DNA of 64,000 nt from Sphingobacterium sp. UBA2700 (lineage in GTDB: Bacteria > Bacteroidota > Bacteroidia > Sphingobacteriales > Sphingobacteriaceae). The DNA lies in NCBI GenBank assembly GCA_002354335.1, contig DELI01000009.1, positions 36,046 to 100,045 of the forward strand, read 5' to 3'. The first letter of the stretch is position 1; each line of letters begins with the position of its first letter. The translations under genes were made by a program, and so were the position numbers. The notes under the pieces are model-generated. The model made no database searches. It had not been told where the DNA came from and was given only the letters and a program-made list of their open reading frames with translations. Below, piece by piece: positions 26,797 through 34,664 of the stretch.

Positions 26797-27528
26797 TTAA
26801 AAGCAAACGGTGTAGCAGATCCCGATGACGGAAATCAGTTTGATTTTTCTATTGAGCCAGTAAATTTTAAGATGCTTGTAAATGGGAAACTGAAGGAGTC
26901 ACGTGTTGAATGGTCTCCGATTGACAAAGATTTTCAAAATGTCAAACGCATATTAGAACCAGCCCAGTTAACAACGAAAAATTGGTATGAAAGATATGGT
27001 CAATTCAAAATGACAGCTAATCCCGATAGTAACGAATTGAAAAAGTATAGCGATGAATATCAAAAAATAAGGCTGCATGAAATGGATTTGGGAATTGATT
27101 ACATTCGTAAGAACTCTGGAAGTTTCAGTTTAATGGTGCTAGGTCCTTTCTCAAATCGATTAAAAGTAAAACAAATAAAAGAATTGTTTGATAGCTTGGA
27201 TGTTAAAATTCAGCAAACATCCACCGGTAAAGAATTTCGCAAGAGTATTGATCGTATGAACGCCGTTCAAATTGGAAAAGTAGCACCTGATTTTAGTGCT
27301 AGGGATACATCTGGAAATTTGGTATCGCTGAATAGTTTGAAAGGGAAATATTTATTAGTGGATTTCTGGGCAAGCTGGTGCGGACCGTGTAGCGATGAAA
27401 ATTAATATGTTGTGAAAGCTCATCAAAAATTCAAAACTAAATATTTTGATATTTTAGGTATTTCCCTGGATGATGAAAGAAGGAAAGAAAAATGGATTAA
27501 TGCTACAAAAGAAGATCAATTGGAGTGG
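26797..27528 (+). pseudogene. Decayed TlpA-like thioredoxin (thiol-disulfide oxidoreductase)
   Basis: The frame is open from 26797, right after a stop, with no signal peptide, so the N-terminus is missing. It shows a DUF4369-type region and then the thioredoxin fold: APDFSARDTSGNLVSLNSL, and WASWCGPC with both redox Cys. An in-frame TAA at 27403-27405 follows, after which the same frame goes on with typical TlpA sequence (VVKAHQKFK...ILGISLDDE) to about 27528. There it ends abruptly in unrelated sequence next to tRNA-Lys. So there are three defects: no start region, one nonsense codon, and a missing C-terminus. It marks decay at the edge of the accessory region. Confidence 0.85.
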
Positions 27529-27610
27529 CTCAGCCCCGCCATCCCCAAACACTAACCCTGAGCCTTCCAGAATCGAACCCATCCCGACGCTTCTGTTCGA
27601 ATCCATCGGG
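27527..27610. other. Structured GC-rich stretch next to tRNA-Lys
   Basis: Two nested-looking inverted repeats: GGCTCAG (27527-27533) with CTGAGCC (27558-27564), and CCCGA (27583-27587) with TCGGG (27606-27610). On the minus strand two segments resemble tRNA T-arms (GGGTTCGATTC and GGATTCGAAC), but no full tRNA can be folded. It could be a tRNA remnant, an attachment-site relic or a repeat element. Confidence 0.4.
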
Positions 27611-27613
27611 CAC

Positions 27614-27647
27614 AAAAAAAAGCAACTCTTTTGGAGTTGCTTTTTTT
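27614..27647 (-). terminator. Rho-independent terminator of tRNA-Lys
   Basis: Stem GCAACTC/GAGTTGC with a 5-nt loop and A-tract on one side and T-tract on the other (8 and 7 bases), so it can work in both directions. It directly follows the 3' end of the minus-strand tRNA. Confidence 0.85.
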
Positions 27648-27648
27648 G

Positions 27649-27721
27649 TGATCCCGCTGGGATTCGAACCCAGGACCCATACATTAAAAGTGTATTGCTC
27701 TACCAGCTGAGCTACGGAATC
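27649..27721 (-). tRNA. tRNA-Lys (anticodon TTT)
   Basis: A 73-nt cloverleaf on the minus strand. Acceptor GATTCCG pairs with CGGGATC (one G-T pair) plus discriminator A; D-arm GCTC...GAGC with AGCTGGTAGA; anticodon loop CTTTTAA giving TTT; T-arm with GGTTCGAATC. CCA is not encoded. The accessory region ends at this gene, and tRNA genes are common integration sites. Confidence 0.95.
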
Positions 27722-27813
27722 TTGTACTTGATATTTTGTAGTACCTTCGTTGTTTGAAGTGATGCAAAGGTAGAAAAATCATCCATACAGTCCAAATCTT
27801 TTGATAAAAAAAG

Positions 27814-27896
27814 AAGGTCTAATTTTTAACTCGTTGTTTTTCAGTTTGAAAAAATAGCCCTAACATTTCTCCTTCGCTGATTTAGACCTTTTTTTT
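27814..27896. other. Inverted repeat flanked by A and T tracts
   Basis: Nine-base arms AAGGTCTAA (27814-27822) and TTAGACCTT (27882-27890) are 59 nt apart, with an A-tract before and a T-run (27891-27896) after. It may end transcripts coming from prmC, or enclose a small RNA of about 80 nt. No known RNA family was recognised. Confidence 0.35.
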
Positions 27897-27970
27897 GATT
27901 GGATGTTGGTAACACTATCGCGATTAATTGGATACTCCGGTCTCAAATTATCCGCGTGTTTTTTGAAATT

Positions 27971-28825
27971 CTATAAAGCGGCTTTCAACATTCTAGGAAC
28001 ATTGTTTATGTCGTTAAAGATATCTGCAGTAGAAAAGCCTTTTTTAAGCATTAGTGCTTTTGTTTCCTCAGCGAGGTATTGATTGATCTCGAAATAAAGA
28101 GTTCCTTGCGGTGCAAGGTGAGATAAAGCAAAATCGGCGATATAGTCATAAAAGAGGAGGGGAGCTTCTTCCGGGACGAATAGGGCCGTATGTGGCTCAT
28201 ATTGCAAAACATTTTGATGCATATCACGCATCTCTTTCTGCGTAATATAAGGTGGATTGCTAACGATAATATCAAACTGCCCCTCGCCGAAAGTCAATTC
28301 CCATTCGAGAATGTCCAAACAGCGGAAATCGATTGCCACACCTAATCTCTTTGCGTTCTCACGAGCAACTTCCAGGGCATCGCTGGAAATATCGACTGCC
28401 GTCGTCATGGCATTGGATAAGTGCTTTTGGAGGCTGATGGCGATGCAGCCTGTACCTGTACCTATATCGACAACTTTTAAGTTTTCTTTCCCTTTATGGT
28501 CGCTAAGGATAAGTTCAACAAGTTCCTCCGTTTCTGGACGAGGGATGAGTGTATGTTGATTGACGGTAAAATCCATATGGTAAAAAGGTGCGCGACCAAG
28601 AATATGTTGTATGGGTTTCCCGGCTCGTAATGTTTGTAACATGTCATTTAATGCATTCACTACTTCTTTGTCGAGCGTCGTTTGTAATTGCATATTTTGT
28701 TGCATTCGATTCCAGCCCGTTACTGCTTCAACAGCAATCTGAGACAAGGTTTTAGCCTCATCAGCGTCGTAAATATTGCCTAGCTTTTCAACGAATTCTT
28801 GGCGAATTTTCAATAAGGTTACCAT
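27971..28825 (-). CDS. prmC: Peptide chain release factor N5-glutamine methyltransferase PrmC
   Basis: A 284-residue PrmC (HemK), which methylates the Gln of the GGQ motif of release factors 1 and 2. Visible are the N-terminal helical part, the HILGRAPFYHMDFTVN and LIPRPETEELVE segments, the SAM motif VVDIGTGTGCIAISL and the catalytic NPPY (in DIIVSNPPYI). Size is normal. It is divergent from ribD (65 bp between the starts), and a -7 box ends only four bases before its ATG. Confidence 0.95.
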   Translation of the reverse strand: MVTLLKIRQEFVEKLGNIYDADEAKTLSQIAVEAVTGWNRMQQNMQLQTTLDKEVVNALNDMLQTLRAGKPIQHILGRAPFYHMDFTVNQHTLIPRPETEELVELILSDHKGKENLKVVDIGTGTGCIAISLQKHLSNAMTTAVDISSDALEVARENAKRLGVAIDFRCLDILEWELTFGEGQFDIIVSNPPYITQKEMRDMHQNVLQYEPHTALFVPEEAPLLFYDYIADFALSHLAPQGTLYFEINQYLAEETKALMLKKGFSTADIFNDINNVPRMLKAAL

Positions 28826-28829
28826 CTTA

Positions 28830-28837
28830 CAAACCTA
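28830..28837 (-). promoter_or_regulatory. -7 box of prmC, almost touching the start codon
   Basis: The minus strand reads TAGGTTTG, a full TAnnTTTG match, followed by four bases and the ATG at 28825. Transcription would begin at or within a base or two of the ATG, implying a leaderless mRNA. Confidence 0.45.
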
Positions 28838-28878
28838 CAAAAATCAATAGAGAACTGTATTTTTAACCATATAATTAA

Positions 28879-28886
28879 TAGTTTTG
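28879..28886 (+). promoter_or_regulatory. -7 box of ribD, almost touching the start codon
   Basis: TAGTTTTG fits TAnnTTTG and ends four bases before the first ATG at 28891 (a second ATG follows at 28894). As with prmC on the other strand, the mRNA would have practically no leader. Confidence 0.45.
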
Positions 28887-28890
28887 CGCT

Positions 28891-29943
28891 ATGATGAGTG
28901 ATCAAGATTACATGCAGCGCTGTTTGGAGTTGGCAGTTTTAGGGGCAGGGACAACAAGCCCGAACCCTATGGTTGGGGCGGTCATTGTATTTCAGGATCA
29001 AATCATCGGCGAGGGTTTCACTTCTCCCTATGGTGGGGCCCATGCGGAAGTAAATGCCGTAAATCAAACTATTGCCAGATACGGTGAGGAAGAGGCTAGA
29101 GCCATGTTTAGCGAATCTACAATCTATGTTAGTTTAGAGCCTTGTGCTCATCATGGAAAAACGCCTCCCTGTGCAGATCTTTTAGTCAATATGGGATTTC
29201 AGAAAGCTGTTATTGCATGTTTAGATCCTTTTGCAAAAGTGAATGGCGCCGGTTTAAAAAAACTGCAAGATGCCGGAATAGCGACTGACGTTGGTCTCCT
29301 GGAGAAAGAGGCCCGATGGATAAATCGTCGATTTTTCACGAAGTTAGAGAAGTTCCGTCCTTACGTCATTTTAAAATGGGCACAAACAGCCGATGGCTAT
29401 TTTGCTCCACTGGAAGCTGCTCAGAAGTGGATATCGAATGTAGCAAGCAAGCAGTTGGTTCACAAATGGCGAGCTGAGGAAGATGCGATTTTGGTCGGCA
29501 AAAATACCGCGATCCTAGATAATCCGAGCCTTACAGTTCGAGATTGGAAAGGAACGAATCCAAAGCGCGTATTGATAGATAAAAACTTAGCCGTTCCTCA
29601 GGATTTTGCAATTCTAAATGATCAGGCAGAAACCATCGTGTTCAATTCTGTAAAGACTGAATGGCAGGGGCATCTTAAGTTCGTCGAACTTGAGAACTTC
29701 GATCTTTACCTTCCGCAACAGATTCTTTACCAATTATATTTAATGGATGTGCAATCGATCATTATAGAAGGGGGCAAGAAAACCCTGGATATGTTTATTG
29801 CTGCAGATTTGTGGGACGAAGCGCGGATTTTCCGGTCAGCCGAGACTTGGTCTTCTGGCATCCCCGCACCACAGATTGAAGGCGAGCAAAGGTCTATGGA
29901 GAAAGTAGGCTCCGATAGTCTTCAAACCTTAATTCATTCCTAA
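28891..29943 (+). CDS. ribD: Riboflavin biosynthesis deaminase/reductase RibD
   Basis: A 350-residue bifunctional enzyme of riboflavin synthesis. The deaminase domain (about 1-150) has the zinc motif GGAHAEVNA and the SLEPCAHHGKTPPC site. The reductase domain (about 150-345) has ILKWAQTADGYFA and the DAILVGKNTAILDNPSLTVR region. It converts the diamino-pyrimidinone intermediate to the ribityl form. Start ATG at 28891 or 28894; both are possible. It stands alone, without other rib genes nearby, and is followed by the DUF2851 gene after 50 bp. Confidence 0.95.
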   Translation: MMSDQDYMQRCLELAVLGAGTTSPNPMVGAVIVFQDQIIGEGFTSPYGGAHAEVNAVNQTIARYGEEEARAMFSESTIYVSLEPCAHHGKTPPCADLLVNMGFQKAVIACLDPFAKVNGAGLKKLQDAGIATDVGLLEKEARWINRRFFTKLEKFRPYVILKWAQTADGYFAPLEAAQKWISNVASKQLVHKWRAEEDAILVGKNTAILDNPSLTVRDWKGTNPKRVLIDKNLAVPQDFAILNDQAETIVFNSVKTEWQGHLKFVELENFDLYLPQQILYQLYLMDVQSIIIEGGKKTLDMFIAADLWDEARIFRSAETWSSGIPAPQIEGEQRSMEKVGSDSLQTLIHS

Positions 29944-29993
29944 TATTTTTTAGCATTTAAGTTAATATACATTGGCTATGTTCGGTTGTGCGC

Positions 29994-31274
29994 ATGTCCG
30001 AAGATATCCTTCAATTCATTTGGCGGTTCAGATTGTTTCGTCAGATTCCCCTATTTACAAGCGCAGGGCTGCCCATACGTATTTTGCACCCTGGAGACTG
30101 GAACCATGATGCTGGACCTGATTTTCAAAGCGCGTTGTTATACATCGAGGATATCTACATCTCAGGAAATGTAGAAGTGCATGTGTCAGCAAAAGACTGG
30201 TATATTCATGGCCATCAAGAAAATCCCGCATACAATTCAGTCATATTACATGTGATTTGGGAAGGGGACGACCCTTGTTATTTAGCAGATGGTTCCTTGT
30301 TGCCTAGCTTGAATCTCAAGGAATTAATCGAGCCCGAAATTGTATGGAAAGCAAACACCTTATTGCAGAATATAAATCCTATCCCTTGCGCTTATGATAT
30401 TAAGAATGTGCCTAAGCACATCAAACTGCAGGTACTGCAACGGGCTGTTGTCGAGCGTTTAGAGGTTCGCTATGAGCACGTGAAAGTACTTCTCAAAGAG
30501 ACGCAAGGTGATTGGGAAAGGGTGACGCTGATTCTCATAGCTTCTGCATTTGGAATGAAGGTAAACAAAGAGCAGTTTATAGCGCTGAGTAGCCTACTGA
30601 ATCTAAAACTACTGAAGAAATTCGCTCACCAGCCTCGGTTGGTTCATGCATTGTTCTTCGGTCAAGCAGGCTTACTACAAAATACCTCAGAAAGAGAAAG
30701 CTACGTACAGGACTTAAAGAAAGAGTATGCTTATATCGAAAAGCTACATGGATTAGAAAGTCTATCTCCATATCAATGGAAATTCATGCGGATGCGGCCG
30801 GCAAATTTTCCCACTTTTAAACTAGCTCAACTCGCTTCTCTTTATACACATCAATCTTCTTGGTTCTCGTGGATAACAACGACAGAATCGTTGGGCGAAA
30901 TAAAATATTTTGTAGATAATTTAGAGATTCCTGAATTCTGGTCAAATCATTATCATTTTGAAAAGGAGTCGGTTGGTCATAGCACATCAATATCAAAGGA
31001 GTTTTTTCAGCTGCTGGTGATCAATAGTTTTGCGTTAATTTTATTTTCGTATGGAAAGTATATCTGCGATAGTCATCTAGTCAATCGTTCTTTGGAATGG
31101 TTAGAGCACATGCCGGTTGAGAAGAATAAGCTAGTACGCCCTTTTAAGAGTTTAGGGTTACCTCTAGAATCCGCATTGGATAGTCAGGCTGTCTTGCAAT
31201 TGCGAAGCTCTTATTGCGAAAAAAAGCGCTGTTTACATTGCGGTATTGGCGCTTCGATCATTAATCGTAGCTAG
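29994..31274 (+). CDS. DUF2851 family protein
   Basis: A 426-residue protein of the DUF2851 family, found widely in Bacteroidota and of unknown function. The typical start SEDILQFIWRFRLF, then ILHPGDWNHDAGPDFQSALL and GNVEVHVSAKDW are seen. The C-terminus has a cluster CEKKRCLHCGIG that may bind metal. The fold of the N-terminal part has an endonuclease-like look (D...E.K-like spacing), but that is only an impression. The ATG at 29994 is preferred to a GTG two codons upstream. Its stop overlaps the stop of the convergent ankyrin gene by four bases (CTAG). Confidence 0.85.
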   Translation: MSEDILQFIWRFRLFRQIPLFTSAGLPIRILHPGDWNHDAGPDFQSALLYIEDIYISGNVEVHVSAKDWYIHGHQENPAYNSVILHVIWEGDDPCYLADGSLLPSLNLKELIEPEIVWKANTLLQNINPIPCAYDIKNVPKHIKLQVLQRAVVERLEVRYEHVKVLLKETQGDWERVTLILIASAFGMKVNKEQFIALSSLLNLKLLKKFAHQPRLVHALFFGQAGLLQNTSERESYVQDLKKEYAYIEKLHGLESLSPYQWKFMRMRPANFPTFKLAQLASLYTHQSSWFSWITTTESLGEIKYFVDNLEIPEFWSNHYHFEKESVGHSTSISKEFFQLLVINSFALILFSYGKYICDSHLVNRSLEWLEHMPVEKNKLVRPFKSLGLPLESALDSQAVLQLRSSYCEKKRCLHCGIGASIINRS

Positions 31275-31930
31275 CTCTTTAATATTTCTGCTATGTCATG
31301 GAAGCCTTTGTCTGCTGCTAGATCAGATGCCGTTTGGCCAAACTCATTTCTAATACTGATGTCAGCTCCATGTTCCAAAAGTATAATGATTAAATCAATA
31401 TTGCCCTGTTGAGCAGCTAGGTGCATTGGGGTAATACGAGAAGATTGCACCACATTTACTTCTGCACCTGCCTCAATTAACATTTTTACGACATTATCGT
31501 GTTGTGCGCTCAATGCAGCATGAATCGGATAGACCTGATACCCGTTTTTTGAAGCCGCGTTCGGATTCGCGTGGCTGCGTAATAGCATCCGGACAATTTC
31601 TTCTTGTCCAAAATGAGCTGCTATCCCAATGGGATAGAAGCCGTGTGAGGAAAGCTCATTAATAACATCTGGCTTCTGTTCCAACATAAATCGTACTTGT
31701 TCGCTGAGTCCCGCTGCACAAGCTTCATGAATAGTTATGCTGGATAGATATTTGAGCATGACTTGAACAATCTGTGTTTTATGATAATAGCACGCCAGGA
31801 GCAAAGGAGATATTTCATGGCTTGTACTTTCTTTCAATAAATCTGGGTTTTTACTCAACAAAAGATCTAAATCTTGATGATTCCCTGTTTCAATATATTC
31901 CTCTAAAACTGTCAAACTCATATCAGGCAT
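31271..31930 (-). CDS. Ankyrin-repeat protein
   Basis: A 219-residue protein made of about six ankyrin repeats, the clearest being ITPMHLAAQQGNIDLIIILLEHGADI and the preceding VYPIHAALSAQHDNVVKMLIEAGAEV-type unit. No signal peptide, so cytoplasmic. Ankyrin repeats bind other proteins; the partner is unknown. It is transcribed toward the DUF2851 gene and shares the CTAG double-stop with it. Confidence 0.88.
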   Translation of the reverse strand: MPDMSLTVLEEYIETGNHQDLDLLLSKNPDLLKESTSHEISPLLLACYYHKTQIVQVMLKYLSSITIHEACAAGLSEQVRFMLEQKPDVINELSSHGFYPIGIAAHFGQEEIVRMLLRSHANPNAASKNGYQVYPIHAALSAQHDNVVKMLIEAGAEVNVVQSSRITPMHLAAQQGNIDLIIILLEHGADISIRNEFGQTASDLAADKGFHDIAEILKS

Positions 31931-31993
31931 TTTATATTACGAAATAAAGAAAAAAAAGTTAAATAAGCGTTATTAAAGGCATTCTTCTATTAC

Positions 31994-32028
31994 TTTGGTG
32001 TTTTTCTTAATGTTAATTCCTATTTTTG
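31994..32028 (+). promoter_or_regulatory. Promoter of the small-RNA candidate
   Basis: TTTG (31994-31997) and TATTTTTG (32021-32028) are separated by 23 nt, both matching the Bacteroidota -33/-7 consensus. The predicted start is near 32034. It does not face a protein gene within the next 550 bp. Confidence 0.55.
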
Positions 32029-32033
32029 CATAC

Positions 32034-32219
32034 AAATCTTTTTTAACGTTTACGAACACTATTTAATTTTTGTAGATAAACAACTACAAGTAGTCTTTTT
32101 TATTAAGCAACCCTATATATATTTTCACGAAATAACTACTTTTGTAATGCCCTCCCCAAGGGCATGTTTTTCATAGGTAGATGTAGGGTCGAATATATTC
32201 TTTATTCGACCCTTTTTTT
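32034..32219 (+). ncRNA. Candidate small RNA of about 185 nt
   Basis: Between a good promoter and a strong terminator there is no open frame but several stems: TGCCCT/AGGGCA (32148-32153/32159-32164), a possible longer-range pairing of ACAAGTAGT with ACTACTTTTGT around a large internal loop, and the terminator stem. The long imperfect stem with a large central loop is what one would expect of a 6S-like RNA, but the match was not verified. SRP RNA, tmRNA and RNase P signatures are absent. Confidence 0.45.
32185..32219 (+). terminator. Strong Rho-independent terminator
   Basis: Eleven-base arms AGGGTCGAATA (32185-32195) and TATTCGACCCT (32203-32213), 7-nt loop, then six T. It ends the small-RNA candidate. 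Confidence 0.85.
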
Positions 32220-32599
32220 ATGAACGAATTTGACGAAATACCACTCTATCATTAGATTAAGCAATATTTTAGTAAAGTTTAGATTATGGTAATAATTACA
32301 ATCGAGTGTTGTCATTTTCATTACTACCAATCCCTCTGCATATAAATTTATTAATTGCGAATGCTATTGGAGTTATAATCTAAGTGAAAGAATCAGAAAC
32401 ATCGGGGCTTTATTTTTAATTATTACGACTGTAACAATGGTTTTTTGTAATGTGCGTGGATTATAAAGGGGAATTTTGGAGTTAATCGACAAGATGATAT
32501 ATTTGGATATTCGTTTTAAAAGGGATTCATTTACCGATACATTGAGGAGACTCGGAGAACGAGTTAGCGAATTATCGTAATTTTTAAACAAAACTATTT

Positions 32600-33667
32600 A
32601 TGGCGGGCGAGCAAAATAAGAAGCATTTCGGTATTAAAGATATAGCTAAGTTGGCAAATGTTTCTATTGCTACCGTTGATCGGGTGCTTAATAATCGGAA
32701 GGATGTTTCCGAAACAACTCGCCAACGTGTGCTGGGAATTATCAAAGAGCACAACTACCAGCCGAACCTTTTTGCTCGAAGCTTGTCTGTTAAAAATAAT
32801 ATTCATGTAGCGGTCATTATCCCTAAGACCTCATTCCAGACGGGATATTGGGCGCTCTGTTTGGAAGGAATCAATAAAGGCAAGGAGGAATTAGTGCCTT
32901 TTGGAATTATAACAACGATATTTTTATACGATCAAGAGGATGTAAGTACCTTTAAAAAAGAAAGTGAAAAGCTTCTCGCGGAGAATTTCACGGCCGTTGT
33001 TATAGCCCCAATCTTTGTTAAGGAGACGGAAGAGTTTGTACAAGCCTGCCATCAAAGAAAGATGCAAACCATTTACATCAATTCTGACATACCGACAAAG
33101 TCAACGTTAGGATATATAGGTCCGGATCTTTACAGTACAGGAAGATTAGCAGGTAATTTAACCTCTTATCTAGTCAAGCCGAAGTCGAATATCTTGGTAC
33201 TAAATGTGGCTAAAGGTATTGAGAATTACCGATATCTGGATACGAAGATAGATGGTTTCAAAGAGTATTTGCTTTCTTATGATCCCTCAGTCAATATCGA
33301 TATTGTAGATATTCCATACAACGAGTATGAAGAAGTCGAGTTGGAACTGAAGATTAGTATTAAAAAGCACGAGCCAGACTTGATTTTCTTCACCAATTCA
33401 CGCGTAGCATTTCTCGGCCGTTTCTATGCTGATCACCCTGAACTCAAAAAGCCGCCGATTATCGGATTCGACTTTTTATCATCCAATGTTCAATATCTCG
33501 CAGAGGGCATCGTTGATTTCCTGATCTGTCAACGTCCGGATAAACAAGGTTACTTTGCGCTGAATTATCTCTACCGCTATTTCTTGAAGAAAGAAAATTT
33601 TGAGGGCTATAAGCCTATGCCAATCGATATTCTCACGAAAGAGAATTATTTGTTCTACGAAAACTAA
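32600..33667 (+). CDS. LacI-family transcriptional regulator
   Basis: A 355-residue regulator. The N-terminal LacI helix-turn-helix and hinge (about 10-65) read GIKDIAKLANVSIATVDRVL and then RVLGIIKEHNYQPNLFARSL. The rest is a periplasmic-binding-protein-like sensor domain (VAVIIPKTSFQTGYWALCLEG, IIGFDFLSSN), of the sub-group related to sugar-binding proteins. Target genes and ligand are unknown: the next gene, ubiX, is 160 bp away with its own promoter, so it is unlikely to be co-transcribed. Confidence 0.9.
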   Translation: MAGEQNKKHFGIKDIAKLANVSIATVDRVLNNRKDVSETTRQRVLGIIKEHNYQPNLFARSLSVKNNIHVAVIIPKTSFQTGYWALCLEGINKGKEELVPFGIITTIFLYDQEDVSTFKKESEKLLAENFTAVVIAPIFVKETEEFVQACHQRKMQTIYINSDIPTKSTLGYIGPDLYSTGRLAGNLTSYLVKPKSNILVLNVAKGIENYRYLDTKIDGFKEYLLSYDPSVNIDIVDIPYNEYEEVELELKISIKKHEPDLIFFTNSRVAFLGRFYADHPELKKPPIIGFDFLSSNVQYLAEGIVDFLICQRPDKQGYFALNYLYRYFLKKENFEGYKPMPIDILTKENYLFYEN

Positions 33668-33814
33668 GTGTAGCTTTTCCCGCCTTGTCTGTTTATATGG
33701 AGCTGCGCTCGATTGCATTTCTAGCTGTCTCTAGGTGATTATCGATACTGTTGAGCTCACATTTACCTCTCTCCATCTCGAAGTCCTTGGCAAAAAAATC
33801 ATCAAAGTTTTTCC

Positions 33815-33822
33815 TAGCTTTG
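33815..33822 (+). promoter_or_regulatory. -7 box of ubiX, four bases before the start codon
   Basis: TAGCTTTG, a full TAnnTTTG match, ends four bases before the ATG at 33827. The predicted transcription start coincides with the start codon, so the mRNA would be leaderless. Confidence 0.45.
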
Positions 33823-33826
33823 TGAT

Positions 33827-34393
33827 ATGGTCAAAAAGAAGAAAATTGTCGTAGCTATTACAGGAGCAAGTGGTTCCATTTATGCAAAAGTATTGTTGGA
33901 TAAACTTGTAAAGCTTCAAGATCAAATCGCCGAAGTGGGCATTGTGATGTCCGATAATGCGAAAGATGTGTGGAAGTTTGAGCTCGATGACCAATCCTTC
34001 AATAACTATCCCTTTAAATTCTATCAGAAGAATGATTTCATGGCACCCTTTGCATCGGGTTCTGCCAAATTCGATAGCATGGTCGTTGTACCTTGTTCCA
34101 TGGGCACAATGGCAAGAATTGCACAAGGCACTTCTTCGGATCTGACAACGCGTGCGGCCGACGTGATCCTGAAAGAGCGTCGCAAATTAATCTTAGTGAC
34201 GCGTGAAACGCCATTAAATTTCATCCATATCCAAAATATGCAATTGGCAACCCAAGCTGGTGCCGTTATTTGTCCAGCCTCGCCGTCTTTTTATAGCCGT
34301 CCTGCGACTTTCGAAGAACTTGCCGCAACTGTGATAGACCGCGTGCTCGATATGATCGGATTGGACCTTGATACCTTTCGTTGGGGTGAGTAG
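33827..34393 (+). CDS. ubiX: Flavin prenyltransferase UbiX
   Basis: A 188-residue UbiX/Pad1-type protein, which makes prenylated FMN, the cofactor of UbiD-type decarboxylases. The N-terminus IVVAITGASGSIYAKVLLDK is the flavin-binding start of the family; VVVPCSMGTMARIAQGTSSD, then LVTRETPLNFIHIQNM and CPASPSFYSRP follow. Full-length. No ubiD is adjacent. A -7 box sits next to its start codon. Confidence 0.94.
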   Translation: MVKKKKIVVAITGASGSIYAKVLLDKLVKLQDQIAEVGIVMSDNAKDVWKFELDDQSFNNYPFKFYQKNDFMAPFASGSAKFDSMVVVPCSMGTMARIAQGTSSDLTTRAADVILKERRKLILVTRETPLNFIHIQNMQLATQAGAVICPASPSFYSRPATFEELAATVIDRVLDMIGLDLDTFRWGE

Positions 34394-34494
34394 AGTCGAT
34401 ATGATCTTTGAAGGGAAGCTTAACTTTTGTAAGATATAGGCTAATTTCTTCATGCAATCCTAAAAACTATTACCAATCTATTGGAATGATTTTG

Positions 34495-34502
34495 TACTTT
34501 TG
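34495..34502 (+). promoter_or_regulatory. Candidate -7 box upstream of the dihydroorotase-like gene
   Basis: TACTTTTG matches TAnnTTTG. Transcription from about 34509 would leave a 155-nt leader before the ATG at 34665. No clear -33 box. Confidence 0.35.
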
Positions 34503-34664
34503 TTTTTTAATGAAACAGCTGTACCCGTCTTCGCTAAACACAGTTTCCTGTATGCAGAAGGTTTTTGAAAATGCTCATTGGAAAAGATCGATCTGTAGGG
34601 TTATTGCTTTCATTCCTAATAACACCAAACGTACTTCGCAAACTTTAGATTATCAACATACTTC

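Larger units (their letters stand above)
31931..32599. other. Intergenic stretch with a small-RNA candidate
   Basis: No protein gene is supported over this 669-bp stretch. Its left part carries a promoter (31994-32028), a structured transcript candidate (32034-32219) and a strong terminator (32185-32219). The right part (32220-32599) is AT-rich and must include the promoter of the LacI-type gene; nothing else was seen there. Confidence 0.6.

Noticed and set aside
27454..27684. 76-codon minus-strand frame across the tRNA-Lys terminator
   Set aside because: It runs through a terminator, the structured stretch and the tRNA end; a typical false frame next to tRNA.
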